A DNA stretch of 64,000 nt from Antedon mediterranea (GCF_964355755.1 NC_092676.1:26766288-26830287), one strand, 5' to 3'; counted from the first letter of the stretch, positions 33,028 through 45,589 are shown. Translations and numbers: made by a program. Notes: a model not told the origin generated them from the letters alone.

Positions 33028-34771
33028 CTGAGTTTGCAGCCTTATTTTTATTTCTGTCCATTTCATCCTTCATAGCTGGAATAAGACCATCCCTAAACGC
33101 GATGTCGAGCAGCTCCTGACTTGTTTTAATTTCAGGATGTTGTCGCCCAGCCCATATCAGGAAGTGTTTAAACTCAAACCAGTCAATCATGCCATCTTGG
33201 TCCATATCCAAAGCTCTCAAGCCCAATTGACTGTCTTCGCAGCGATAGCATCCAAAGTACGGCGCCATGAAACCAATATAGAAGTTGTCAAAGGTCAGTT
33301 GGTCATCCACCACACCATCTCTTCCGTCCCATTCATTCCAGGTTTCCTTGATCTCTTCAATAAGAGTGTTGATATGAGGCAAATTCTTATTACCTTCAGC
33401 AATGATTCCTGCCATCTTTTCAGTCAGTTTCCCGCCAGCCTGATCAAACAACATGGAAAGCCCTAACTCACTGTTATACTCTTCCTTTCTGCCATCCGCA
33501 GCATTTTGTACAATCTGTTGTTTCATCTGTCCAGCAATCTCCAGCGTGAACTGTGGGTCTTCTCCAAAAACATCATTTAATTTCATCAGAATCATTTCTT
33601 CATTTGCCATAGTTGTGATTCTAACTTCACGCTCTACTCCCAAGAATTCTGCCATGTCAAATCCACCATTTGCCGTGGGGTCCGAAAAGATGAAACCATA
33701 TACCAAGTCGGTTGCTCTGTCACCATAAATCGGTTGCTTAGGGTTTGGCTTCATACCAGTGACAGCTTTGGTAACATTGATGGCTGCCTGCCTAACATAT
33801 GGACAGTTATATTGCTCCATAACAGTCTTGTTTCCAAGTCTGATAAGGTTTAGAATGGCTGTACAGCTATCAGCATGACCAAGTGCAGCGCCCTCTATGC
33901 ATAAGCCTGCCCACATCCCAGTAGCGCCTGCTCCAAGTGCTTTTAGGTTAGCTGAATGCATTAAACCCCACTGCTCGTGCTGATGGAACAAGAGTTGTCC
34001 ATCTTTCCATCCACATCTTTCCATCTCCTTTTTCATAGCATTTATCCATGCAGCTAACTGTTCTGGCATACCAGCACCGAGATCTTCAACTGCTAAACCA
34101 AAGATTCTTTCTTCTTTCTGAAGGCTGGACAGGTAGTTGATGACATGTCCAACACGTTCTGGATACTGAATCATTGATGTTGTGAAATCTCGGAAGTTGA
34201 TCACAATCATAGAATCTTTGGAAAGATTAGCTCGAATCCAGTCGATTCTCTCCTTTAACAACTTGCAAACTTCATCCATGTTCATCTTATTATAATCAAT
34301 CTTATAATACATCAGGTCAATCTCAAGGAACACGTTCTTTATGCCAAACTCTTTACATTTCAACATTCCAATTGGGATGTCAGGCTGAGGAACTTTATCC
34401 ACAATCTTCTCCCACACTTCAGAGAAGGCAAATGCCTTGGACAGGTCTTCACCCTGGGCAATAAGTTCCTTCAAGAACAGATCTCCAATTCTTGTCTGAT
34501 GGATGAAAGATTCCACCATGAAGTATTTGAATCCACATTTCTTAATTTCTTCATAGATTGCCCGCTTGTTCTCGATAGTGTGTGCTCTAAGAGAAGCTAC
34601 GGTTGTCTCTCGCAAAGAGTTGTCAAGAACAAACAGTTCCATGGTCTTCAGCCGCTCAAGCTCCACATTTACCTCATGCATGCCTTTTTTAACATCTGAA
34701 CAAAACGTCGGTTTTAGCGATGATATGGAACGTTGAAGTTTTTTCTCCAACTTGCTGAGAATTTCGCTCAT
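33023..34771 (-). CDS. DRE-TIM (HMGL-like) barrel/EF-hand protein, copy 4 (most divergent)
   Basis: A 582-aa intron-free frame. Compared with the other copies it has 17 more residues at the N-terminus (MSEILSKLEKKLQRSISSLK, amphipathic or coiled-coil-like) and a longer C-terminal tail (NKNKAANSE). Barrel signatures are the same: DNSLRE (R54, E55), EDLGAGMPEQL, HQHEQWGLMHSANLK (H263, H265), GHAD (H299). The EF-hand loop is at 522-533 (DMDQDGMIDWFE), complete. Three of the four inferred ligand positions and both non-canonical residues are therefore conserved across the most diverged paralogue, which argues for function. An acceptor tttttatag lies 6 nt before the ATG; a candidate donor is at 35326. 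No TATAAAAG like that of copies 1-3 was found upstream, so its expression may differ. Confidence 0.85.
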   Translation of the reverse strand: MSEILSKLEKKLQRSISSLKPTFCSDVKKGMHEVNVELERLKTMELFVLDNSLRETTVASLRAHTIENKRAIYEEIKKCGFKYFMVESFIHQTRIGDLFLKELIAQGEDLSKAFAFSEVWEKIVDKVPQPDIPIGMLKCKEFGIKNVFLEIDLMYYKIDYNKMNMDEVCKLLKERIDWIRANLSKDSMIVINFRDFTTSMIQYPERVGHVINYLSSLQKEERIFGLAVEDLGAGMPEQLAAWINAMKKEMERCGWKDGQLLFHQHEQWGLMHSANLKALGAGATGMWAGLCIEGAALGHADSCTAILNLIRLGNKTVMEQYNCPYVRQAAINVTKAVTGMKPNPKQPIYGDRATDLVYGFIFSDPTANGGFDMAEFLGVEREVRITTMANEEMILMKLNDVFGEDPQFTLEIAGQMKQQIVQNAADGRKEEYNSELGLSMLFDQAGGKLTEKMAGIIAEGNKNLPHINTLIEEIKETWNEWDGRDGVVDDQLTFDNFYIGFMAPYFGCYRCEDSQLGLRALDMDQDGMIDWFEFKHFLIWAGRQHPEIKTSQELLDIAFRDGLIPAMKDEMDRNKNKAANSE

Positions 34772-34777
34772 GATTTT

Positions 34778-35326
34778 CTATAAAAAAAAATAGAGGGCAT
34801 ATTTAAAATAATCTTGAAATCGGAGACCTTTTGTAGGCAAGGGCTGAAAAAGGATAAATTTAACAATCATGGCTACAATCACTTTTAAGATCAGTAGCAA
34901 TACACTTGCTGCAGTGCAAACTTCATATAAATTAAAACGTGGATATGTGCGCTCTATAAATCTTATTATTATTATTATCATCATTTTAAACTTTGAACAG
35001 TGATCCTTAAATCAGTGGCTACATACTTTGCCAAAAAATTAAAAAAGGAAAAATAAACCATGCTAGGGCACACATGTGTGTTCTTCTTTGGAAATTGATT
35101 CATAAATAGGAAGGAAAAAATGTAGTATGCCCTACGCGAGACGACTGTGTTTGCTGTTCAGATTTGTTTTCTTAAATTAAAATGGTCACTATTACCACTG
35201 TCACCAGAAGACTGGTAAATGTAATGTAATCCTGCCGTGTCTTCTTTTAAACACTTATCACCTGAAATGTTGACATGTACAATAGTCTTAACGTGTAGAA
35301 AATAAATATAAAATTTTTATTGTTAC
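34778..35326 (-). other. Candidate 5' UTR intron of barrel/EF-hand copy 4
   Basis: Acceptor tttttttttatag ends at 34778 and a plausible donor aaag|gtaaca is at 35326 on the minus strand. The donor was chosen by eye. An ATT microsatellite (34964-34980) lies inside. Confidence 0.4.
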
Positions 35327-35990
35327 CTTTCTTTTGGAAAAATTGCAGTACCAAGCTAGTATGATGAACAGAGTACATTAAATGGAAATGTATTGGAAGC
35401 AATTGGGCCCTACCTTAACAAGCGAAAACAGACTATTGGTTCATTTCACTTCAATTAACCGGTCGTCTTCGTTATGGCAAGTTTTGTTTTATGTGTGAAT
35501 TGGAATTAGTGAAGCAATAATAAATGTATATGTACGACTTAATCTTTTGTATTAGCAACTGAAAGTGACTTTTTATGCTAGATTAATCGTAATTCAAGTA
35601 TTTGTCTTTTGTGATCTCCGTGATGCATGAAAGCTATTCCGTAGTGGTATTTGTATTAGAATTATAAGATTGTTATGTTAATCCTATATCTATACCACTC
35701 TGGGCCACTATTGTTATAATTATTTCAGCCCGATATTGTCACTAAAAATGGTATAATGGCGCCCTTGTGGTAAAACTGAAATGTCAAGTGACAGGGTCAT
35801 GAGAAGTTGTAGAAACTTGTTTCAAAAGGTGATGTGACTGTTATGGAATTATAATAGCAAAACAAAAATTATAATAGTAAAAAAAAAATTATAATAGCAA
35901 AAAAAAAAAAGAAAGCGTCAAATTTAGAATAGGGGCTGAATGATCTTTTAAAAATCTTTTATAAAAGAACACACAGAGTTCATTTGAATG

Positions 35991-36144
35991 CAGGGGCAGA
36001 TTCAAGGGGGTCCATCCGGCCCGGGCCTCCTCTAAATTTCGCAAATTGAAATGCAAAAGATGGACATACAAATTAAATTCAGCACGTTATTTCACTATTT
36101 TAAGGCCCTGGGCCCCCTATTTCAAAATCCTGGATCCGCCACTG
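35991..36144. mobile_element. hAT-like MITE
   Basis: The right end, read inward, is CAGTGGCGGATCCAGGATTT and the left is CAGGGGCAGATTCAAGG, imperfect inverted repeats of the hAT type. Both ends carry GC-rich gggcc stretches. No clear target duplication was found. Confidence 0.6.
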
Positions 36145-36278
36145 GTATGCAATCCTAAAAGATACCTACAGTAAACCACCCTTTGTAATACTTGGCGCTC
36201 CATACATGCTCATCATGTTAGCATTTTTTCCTAATATTTCATTATTATATCAATATAATAACAATTATTGTATACATT

Positions 36279-36617
36279 AAAGATGTATTGTCCCACAAAA
36301 ACATTAAAAATGAAGATTAATTAAATAAGACTTTGAATATAGGTTATTTTGTAGTTTTAATAAAGTTAATCACTTCCATAGAAAAAAAAATAATGTTTTC
36401 ACTTATAAAATAACATAATAAATGATTAAATTCAACCAAAAATTCATTGGCTGGCAGCCAATTTGACAATTTTTTGCTTAAAATTACAGTTTTTTCAGGT
36501 AAATACATTTTTTTAGATCCAATTTTGGATAACTATTTAATGCGACATTAAAATGCCATATTCAACAAAAAAAAAGTTAACAATTATTTTTCAGAGGGGA
36601 CAATACATTTTTAATTT
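36279..36617. mobile_element. MITE, TTAAAGATGTATTGTCCC family, best-preserved copy
   Basis: Inverted termini attaaagatgtattgtccc and ggggacaatacatttttaat. Orientation is opposite to the copy at 11739. It shares gccagccaattt and ctgtaattttaag-type words with the others. Confidence 0.85.
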
Positions 36618-39600
36618 AAACATTCATTTATTTAATATTTCCTTTTTGATTGATACAAACGTCTTCCTGTGGGAAACATAATCTTTTCTATTGGTATTTT
36701 TAATCCATGTAAAGGAAATCTTATATGAAATGATCCTGTTGGAAGAACCAATATCAGATTGGGAAAACACCTACTTGTGGTGAATTGCTTCGCCCCTTTA
36801 AGTACATTACTCTAACCTTACAATACTTAGTGTTGTATATTCTTGTACAGTCGCTCCATAATCTCTTTGTTTTCTTCCATATATCTTTAATCTTAAAATG
36901 TTTTTTTTACTAACAATTTTATTATTTTATTTATTTGTCACTTTATGTACACGTCAACTAACGATCAAATAACAGTTTTCTCATCGCAACTTGTAAAAAT
37001 TAATTTAGAAAACTATTACCATTTTTCAATAAACATACACATCATACTAGGCCTACATACATTTCTACCCTAACACAATTTTTCAAAACTTTCTATTATT
37101 TAAAAGTCGAAGATAGCCAGGTCTCGGATCCATTCTATTGTCGCCACAGATTGATATCTTCATCAGTACTTCTATGAATGGATGGGAACGCTAGTTGATC
37201 ATACCCAGTACCGTTTTGATCGTACGATTAATCGGGGAAACCACCTCACGACGATTATAGGGAGAACTGCAATCACTATTATTAATATTGTTTATTGAAC
37301 TTCAACATCCAAATTACTAGAACATAGCAACAAAAAATGCTGAATTGAGTTCAAATTTACATTAAAAACATTAAAAGGTAAAAAGTAGGCCTACAATAAA
37401 TATAAAAATATAAATTCATCACAATACCCCTATATAGATATATACAAAAGGCAAGCATTCATTCATAATAATTTAATTTAATGACTATATAACCAAAGAA
37501 AAAACAACAAAACACTTGTTCAAGTTTGGTAGGTTGATCGCAGTTATCATAATTGCTAACCCCAAAAATTTCCCACTACTGCGTAAAAATGTATAACATG
37601 GTATAAACGTAGATCTTAAGCACAACCAACAGTGAAGTCTACTGATATTAAGTATCCGTCAATGATGGGCAAGCGTCTTCAGAAGAAGACGGCTACAATT
37701 GGACAGTACCAGTAACCTACCAGTATTATTTGAAAAACAAAGTAGCGGTTGCTACAAAAATATTTTCTTCTTTAATTTCAGCTATAAACCAATCTTAGTA
37801 GTAGGCTCACTTGAACCCTGGACAATAAGAAGGGATGGCAAGAGCAAAGCTACAACATCCTTTCGTCCCTTTAATACTCATGATCACTCCTCATCCTACC
37901 ATGAATAGGCGTACTTAGATGTACACTTATGTAAACTAATTACTATTATAACTTTCGATATTGGATATTTAATTATTGTGAGAAAATGTGGTACGTACCA
38001 AGAGTGAATTTGTGTTAGTGGAGTACTCTGAGTGAACATCAGTCCAAATAAGGTCATGGAAATATTTCTGAACAGGGCACTCAAGATTATTTTCCCATTT
38101 GAGTGATGGAAGCTGATTGGGGAATATCCCTACTCACTGTACTACAACAACTAGGCCTACAACTTAGCTGTCTACTTTGGAAATTTACTAATGTAAAATA
38201 GTTTGTACCACTGATAGTTGGAGAGTTAGGTACAGTTAGGTTAACATTTAGCCTAGATACTGTATTATTCTAAACACAATGTTGGGGCTGGAAAAAAGCT
38301 TAAGTTAAAAATCTTCCAGAATTTACAATAACAATTGCAGGTGAATATACCTGGTGACACACCTGGGAATGGTATAAATTGAACAATCATACCATAGGTG
38401 AAAATAAAATATATCAACAATTGGAGATTTTTCTTCAGTCTGATGAGATATTCTCAACAAATCGTAAAAGGTGAAAACAGGTGCCAGCGAAAATTTGGGG
38501 AGATGCTCAAAGGGAACAGATTTACTGTAATTATTATGATTTAGTATCCAAATATGTTAAACTTTATATTGTATACCAATTAATTGTGATTTACTGGTTA
38601 TTTTTCTGTCTAAATTTCAATCCTATGTGTTATAAAATTCAGAAGTAATAAACATGGAGTCATGGGTTTTTTTTTTTTTTAGTTTGAGGTGATTTGTCCC
38701 AGAGGAGGGGTGTACATTGCATTGGTAATTTTCTTTTGCACTGTATTTTTCTAAAGTACAGAAAGCAACTAAAAGTTAATTAGAAAAACTACAAACAAAT
38801 ATTGTCTTGGTTGGTGTTCAGTTTATGATTTATATTAACAACAATTCATTCTGTTTTTATCAATGTCAAATTACAATTAAAATTTAAAACAATAAACAGA
38901 GGAATGTATTGCACAATAAGAACCCTATCCTTGCAAATAAAAAGACACCAGAGGGAATTAAAACTTTAGGGATTATAAATGACTTTTTAATTGAAGGCTC
39001 ACGGCCACTAATTAAGAATTTATAGGGATTTATATAAGCTGTCAAAACTAGTTTAAACTGATGGTTAATTATTCAACAAAACTTTGGTATTAATACTTTT
39101 TTTGTAAGATTTTGTTATTGCTTTTTCTGTTAACAATAGACTAAAAAAACAGTATAATGTTTAGTCATTGTAAACAGTCTAATTAAAATTAATTAATTAT
39201 TCAACGGCTGGTTATTGCTTGGTGAAATAAGTACCATAATACTAATATAGATATCCCAGGATTACAGGCATGATTGGCCACAATTTCTGATTCAAATCTT
39301 AATGGGGTCAAAGAAAAACCAAAATTTGCTTTTTTGACAGGTATTTGTATACTGTAGAACATACCTCTTCTTACAAAGATTTGTCCCAGAGGGCTCAGTA
39401 CACAAATCACAAATACAACAAGATATATTTCTTACACAAAACGCTGTTCGACTTTTTGACGTAACAGTTTTAATTATTGTTCTTTCTTCATTAAATGATG
39501 CTTTTTTTTATATTTATTTTCTATTTAATAACTTTTTTTCTGGCTGTTTTACTTATCGTTTTGATTTAGCTTTTCGCTTTTTTTTTGTATCTCCATTGAG

Positions 39601-40130
39601 ATCCAGCCACTGATACCCACAGCATTGTCATTTTTTCAGTAATTTTCCTTTGGATCTATTTAATGATTTAAAAAATAATGATTTGTTATCAATTATTTTT
39701 GTTTAGTTAATAGTAACATTTTGTGTAACTTAAATATAGTCTGAAATAAACAAATTCCATGCCATACTGTACGGAACTAAAAGATAATCCTAAAAAATAT
39801 AGTACTGTATATACTCCAGGTAGGGGCATAGTGACCCACATACCCCAATATTCCAGTAAACAACATTTCAAATTTTCCAGCAGCTAAAAAAAGGCGAGGC
39901 ACGAAAAAATGTATACCTCTCCAAACCCAGCAAAGCAAGTTATCCCAGATAAAAAAGCATCCATTAAATTTAGTTCTAGCCTTGTGTAGAAGTACCATTC
40001 TATATAACATTAAACTGGACCATTTTGGAAAGCAGTACTGCGTTACTGAAAATGCAATCCAGTCAAAAGAAAGAATAAATAAATAAAATTAAACACATTT
40101 TGGAAAACTTCTTTTTTTAGGTTTGCAATT

Positions 40131-40610
40131 TTACAAGTCTCATAAAAAATGGTGTTACATTGGATCTTTTCAAATATTACAAACCTGTGGCCTGAAGCAA
40201 CAAACTAAGAACCAAAACTAGCCTTGAATATTATTTTATTGCAATCATTGAGAACAATTAGGTATAGAAATCTACTCATTCATAGTGCGGTGACAATGGC
40301 CAGATTCCACGAAACATATGTTATTACCTAGAATGATAGATAATTAAGTAAGACCCTTAAGCTGTCTACATCAAACTTTATGCAACAAAAAATGTATATC
40401 ACTACCGTATTTGGGCATAGTGTAGACAGAGCTTTACCAAACTTTACTGAAAAAGAAGCCATACTAAAAATGGCACAATATCCAACATGATCATAATGAT
40501 TTTGAACACAGAACTAGGAACAAACAATCCGTAGCTTGTCAAAGTGTATAGATGAATATGTGAATTTTTGTTGTGAACTCATAAAAAAATGGTGTTACAT
40601 TAAATCTAAA
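40131..40610. repeat. Duplicated segment, unit 1
   Basis: Words such as atggtgttacattggatctt, aaccaaaactagccttgaat and ccgtagcttgtcaaagtgta recur in 40575-42055 and partly in 44041-44230. Confidence 0.75.
40357..40437. mobile_element. Palindromic MITE, shortened (gtctacactatcaaact family)
   Basis: taagctgtctacatcaaact at the left, one accgtatttgggcata box, and tagtgtagacagagcttta at the right. Confidence 0.7.
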
Positions 40611-40637
40611 GTTTAAATTATTAGACTCCTGGCTTAA

Positions 40638-41209
40638 AGCCCCCTTCCCTACGTTTTTTAGATCTAATTTAAGATCACTATCTATATTTAATGTAAAAAT
40701 AATACTATATGGTCCTATTGCGATAACTTTTTTCGTCTTTAAACGGTTAAAAATGTGAAAAATAAGTTGATTCTAATAATTATAGCGGCCCGCTATAAAT
40801 CCCAAAATGCATTGCGCGCGGATTGATATTTTTGTTTTTCACCTGTAATTCGCCCACTTTTCGATCGATCGTGAGGCCAAAACAAATGGAAGACTCCTAA
40901 CTTTTTAGCGAAAATACCGGGTTTTCCCCAATTTGTATTAACGGAGTATATAGCTAGCGTATGATGTTCGTACGTTACCGATGTTTACCAGCTAGGCCTA
41001 TAAAACTAAGCCTAGCTAGGCTAGGCCTAAGACCGTCCACGAGAGGTCGATCGCCGCGAGCTACTTAGGTAGTGCATTGTTTCTCACTTTTTATCATAAT
41101 TTACCATAAAACGTACATTTAAGACAAGAAATGACATGGTTTAATGTTTTTAAAGTGATATATATGTATTATTTTCCAAAAAACGTCCAAAATTGCAGGG
41201 AAGGGGTCT
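40638..41209 (-). mobile_element. TTAA-targeting MITE, copy 2
   Basis: Inverted relative to copy 1. AGCCCCCTTCCCTACG at the left and its partner gcagggaaggggtct at the right, flanked by TTAA (40634-40637 and 41210-41213). It has an internal deletion of roughly 55 bp compared with copy 3 near 40940. Confidence 0.9.
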
Positions 41210-41249
41210 TTAAAGAAACAAACTAAGAACCAAAAACTAGCCTTGAACA

Positions 41250-41325
41250 TTATTTGTTCAGCGCTTAAGAGGTTTCACAACGTTATATAAATGCAGGATA
41301 TTATTATTATTATTATTTTATTCCA
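41250..41325 (+). repeat. Retroposon tail with (ATT)n
   Basis: cagcgcttaagaggtttcac, then ttatataaatgcaggat and an ATT run. Similar cgc...tatataaat...(ATT)n ends occur near 60009-60068 and, inverted or diverged, at 34925-34980. Confidence 0.45.
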
Positions 41326-41620
41326 ATCATTGAATTAAACAAGGTATAGAAATCTACTTATTCATGATGACAATAACCGGATTCTATGAAACATATATTA
41401 TTACCTAGAATGATAGATTTAGAATACATTGTATTGTAACAATAAACAATAACTATATCAGAATGCCATCTTATTTGAAGAAAGTATAACGCTGTAATTA
41501 AATGTATTGGGTATTGTAACTGGATCCCAAGAAGAAAAAAAAGTTTACACACTTTGATGGAAAATTCTTTAAAATTGTTGTTTTTTTACTGAATACAATT
41601 CGTTAAATGAGACATTTGAG

Positions 41621-41831
41621 CCCTGTCTACGCTATCAAACCTTATTTGACAACAAAATGTGATGTGCCCATATATGGAATTGTCATATTTATCAATCTTT
41701 ATTTTTCATGTTTTTGGGGGACAATACATCTTTAAGCTGTCAAACTTTGTGACAAAAATGTGATGTGCCCATATATATTGGGCACATCACACTTTTTTGT
41801 CAAACTAGTTTGATAGTGTAGACAGAGCGTT
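41621..41831. mobile_element. Palindromic MITE carrying a fragment of a second MITE
   Basis: Outer ends gccctgtctacgctatcaaa and tttgatagtgtagacagagc. The interior contains atgtttttgggggacaatac-atcttt, the end of a TTAAAGATGTATTGTCCC element. A second copy of this composite is at 44399-44577. Confidence 0.75.
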
Positions 41832-43312
41832 ACCAAAACCTTACTAAAATAATAAGCTACCGTATACTAAAAATGGCACTAAAACAAAATATCCAACATG
41901 ATCAAAATGATATAATAAGGAATACATCAAGTTAGATAATTTGTATTTTTCAGTTTGTAAATATTCATTAACTTACCTCTTTCCTCAGATTTTGAACACA
42001 AAATTAGGAACAAACAACCCGTAGCTTGTCAAAGTGTATAGACGAATATGTTGTTTTGTTTTATTAATATACAGCTGTTTGCATTAATTTGACTAATGCT
42101 TTTTACTATAGTTAATTGATCGATTCCATCTGGCAAAGATTACGAAATAATAGTAGGTCTAGCGTTTGGTGTTTAATGTATGTGGCTCAAAATATACATT
42201 GGAAGTCCTCAATTTAACCATCCAGGAATGACAATGTTGTTTTTTTTTTCAAAATAAAGATTCTTTTAAGTACACATGATATATTAAAATGGTTACATAA
42301 CAGTTATTCAAATTTTACTCAATATCTCAATTTACAATTATTAATAATTATCTCTGAATATCCTACGTTTTAATTTGGTTTATAATGCTAAAAAGGGATG
42401 TATCAATTTGATCTTTGTTGCATACATACGGTAGGTCTACATACATCAGAAACCAGTTTAGAATATGTCGCATATTATAAAAATATTGCAGACAATACCG
42501 ACACACAGAAATGCAATTTGCAATCATTTAAATGACTATAAAGCTTTACACCTTCTGTTTATATGTTGTATTATTAATTCTCAATCCACGTAATGTATGT
42601 AAGTTTAATGCAGGTTGCAGGCTTGCATTTAAAGCAAAAACTGGCAAAATTTACTTGTTCTAAAAAGAAGAATGTTTAGCATAATGGCTGAGGAATGAAC
42701 CTCATTCCTTGGTGCTTCTCACATTTGTGGTTTGTAAGTGTATGGTCATTTCAAGGCAAGACATCTTTCTCCAACCACTTATCACGATAGGCCAATTAAA
42801 CCCAAGAAATCAACACATACTAAAACTACTTTTACAAGATGAACCTTACAGGCCTAGGCTTGTGAATACAAATTGAAACTTCCAATCAACATTATTTACT
42901 GTTTGTTGAAGGATTAGTTGATATTTGAAAAACCTCCTGGGAGAATGTATGTCGATTACTATTACCCAGACATTTCAATTCAAGTGTAAATGGGATTCTT
43001 TTGTGAAAGGTGTTCTACTTTCAGTTTTGAATTCATCACGCATATATTAATCCCCTTTCGTTTTATTTGCTTAGTTTGATTAACAACATTCCATAATGAC
43101 GTATATTTAAAGGGTCTATTCTTTAAAAATTCTGTTTGAATTGCCCTCTAGATTAAAAAAAACCCATTGCAATACGTTTAAGATTGACACATCACCACGG
43201 ATGGACAAGTAGTAGGACTATCATATTGCATTTTTTTAGTGCAAATAATAGCGTATGAATTTAACTTTTTTTCATTTGGGCAAATCATTTTACATATTGT
43301 TAGAGGGCTAAA

Positions 43313-44046
43313 GGTATGAGGAGGTAGGCCTAGTCTAGGCTCACCGGCGTAGCTGGCCTAGGTCCTAGGCCTCCCAAGATGTTTTTTTCTGTTGATTTCT
43401 TGAAACATTTTTATACTAAAACTCTTATTTTGTTTTTTAACTAATAAAATTCATTAAAATAAGACCCTTAAGCTATGTCTACACTATCAAACTTTTTACT
43501 TGTAACATGTGATCTGTACTACGTTTTCAATAATAAATCGTAAACATGTGAAATGCAATCTGGACGTCAAAATGCATAAACAAAATCGGTATGATGGGTG
43601 TATTGATGTTGGGCTACACAAAAGATGCGACAAAAAAAAAACTGTCTATTCATGAATATACAAAACATACCTAGATTTTATGAAGAGCCTCATCAGCAGT
43701 ATATATGCCTACATGCCTAGATGTAGCCCCTTAAATAAGGATGAGCTTAACATGATCCAAAAAATATGAACCTATTCACTCCAGCAAAACTTTCAGCACC
43801 CATTTTGGCTGCTATTTGTTGTACTGTAAATTGCTTGCACATTTAAACAGATCAAGCCATTCAAACTCACCTTTTTGTTTTTTCTTTTGGCGATATAGGC
43901 TAGTACACTATATTAACACTGGCATCAACTTGGAAGACACCAATGTGAGTTGTAATGCATCAAACTTAGTTGTGTTGTGTAAGTGTTGTTTTGGGTTTGT
44001 TTATGTGTTACTCGGTCATAAGGTAAATATTTGACATAGTTGTTTT
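43313..44046. repeat. Direct duplication, left copy
   Basis: It repeats at 44577-45325. Landmarks: ggtaggcctagtctaggctc, gatgttgggctacacaaaag, caccaatgtgagttgtaatg. A 72-aa frame at 43816-44034 is also duplicated but has no recognisable features. Confidence 0.9.
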
Positions 44047-44577
44047 TACAAGTCTCACAAAAAATGGTGTTACATTGGATCTTTTCAAATATTACAAACT
44101 CGTGGCCTGAAGCGACAAACTAAGAACCAAAACTAGCCTTGAATATTATTTTATTTCAATCATTGAGAACAATTAGGTATACATATTATGTTATTACCTA
44201 GAATGATGGATTTAGAATACAACAAACAATAACTATATCAAAATGCCATCTTATTTGAAGAAAGTATAACGCTGTAATTAAATGTATTGTGTATTGTAAC
44301 TGGATCCCAAAAAGAAAAAAAAAGTTTACACACTTTGATGGAAAATTCTTTAAAATTGTTGTTTTTTTACTGAATAAAATTCGTTAAATGAGACATTTGA
44401 GCCCTGTCTACGCTATCAAACTTTATTTGACAACAAAATGTGATGTGCCCATATATGGAAATGTCATATTTATCAATCTTTATTTTTCATGTTTTTGGGG
44501 GACAATACATCTTTAAGCTGTCAAACTTTGTGACAATAATGTGATGTGCTCATATATATTGGGCACATCACAACAAT
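44041..44577. repeat. Third, shortened copy of the 40-42 kb segment
   Basis: It joins a piece like 40131-40290 to a piece like 41400-41800, including the composite MITE at 44399-44577. It lies between the two copies of the 43313/44577 duplication. Confidence 0.75.
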
Positions 44578-45325
44578 AAAGGTATGAGGAGGTAGGCCTA
44601 GTCTAGGCTCACCGGCGTAGCTGGCCTAGATCCTAGGCTAGGCCTCCCAAGATGTTTTTTTCTGTTGATTTCTTGAAACATTTGTATACTAAAACTCTTA
44701 TTTGTTTTTTAACTAATAAAATTCATTAAAATTTAAGCAATGTCTACACTATCAAACTTTTTACTTGTAAAATGTGATCTGTGCTACATTTTCAATAATA
44801 AATCGTAAACATGTGAAATGCAATCTGGACGTCAAAATGCATAAACAAAATCGGTATCATGGGTGTATTGATGTTGGGCTACACAAAAGATGCGACAAAA
44901 AAAAACTGCCTATTCATGAATATACAAAACATACCTAGAATTTATGAAGAGCCTCATCAGCAGTATATATGCCTACATGCCTAGATGTATCCCCTTAAAT
45001 AAGGATGAGCTTAACATGATCCAAAAAATATGAACCTATTCACTCCAGCAAAACTTTCAGCACCCATTTTGGCTGCTATTTGTTGTACTGTAAATTGCTT
45101 GCAGATTTAAACAGATCAAGCCATTCAAACTCACCTTTTTGTTTTTTCTTTTGGCGATATAGGCTAGTACACTATATTAACACTGGCATCAACTTGGAAG
45201 ACGAAGGATTGCAATAGAACACCAATGTGAGTTGTAATGCATCAAACTTAGTTGTGTTGTGTAAGTGTTGTTTTGGGTTTGTTTATGTGTTACTCGGTCA
45301 TAAGGTAAATATTTGACATAGTTGT
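44577..45325. repeat. Direct duplication, right copy
   Basis: It matches 43313-44046, with a small insertion of about 17 bp (gaaggattgcaatagaa) near 45205 compared with the left copy. Confidence 0.9.
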
Positions 45326-45589
45326 TTTTTGGAAAAGGTTAGTTATATCAATCATCTTCATTTTATTCATAGATAGACTTGTCTTAACTTAAATAAATAA
45401 ATAATTTTGAGGCAAGTTTTGCATAGCTGACCAGGTGAGCTAGATTGCAGTTTAGAACAATAAGCTACTACACAATTTGCATAGGATGAATGTAAGAACA
45501 ATGAAAATGGAAGAACAATGAAAATGGTAGAACTGCTGTATGCAGTCTAGACAAGTTAGGAAGAAGCATTCAATATAAGTATTTGCTAC

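Larger units (their letters stand above)
35340..40130. other. Intergenic stretch without a recognised gene
   Basis: Two MITEs (35991-36144, 36279-36617) and dispersed repeats at 39415-39510 (also 21890-21985) and 39530-39690 (also 58555-58770). The small frames here, such as 37699-37908, show no family features. Confidence 0.6.
40575..42055. repeat. Duplicated segment, unit 2, split by a TTAA MITE
   Basis: It starts with ctcataaaaaaatggtgtta and ends ccgtagcttgtcaaagtgta, as in unit 1 at 40131-40610. The MITE at 40638-41209 interrupts it between ctcctggc and gaaacaaactaag. Confidence 0.7.

Noticed and set aside
37699-37908. 69-aa frame as an exon
   Set aside because: No recognisable domain, and no convincing splice partners nearby.
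43816-44034. A duplicated 72-aa frame as a small gene
   Set aside because: Duplication alone explains the second copy; no protein features, and the right-hand copy has a 17-bp insertion in it.
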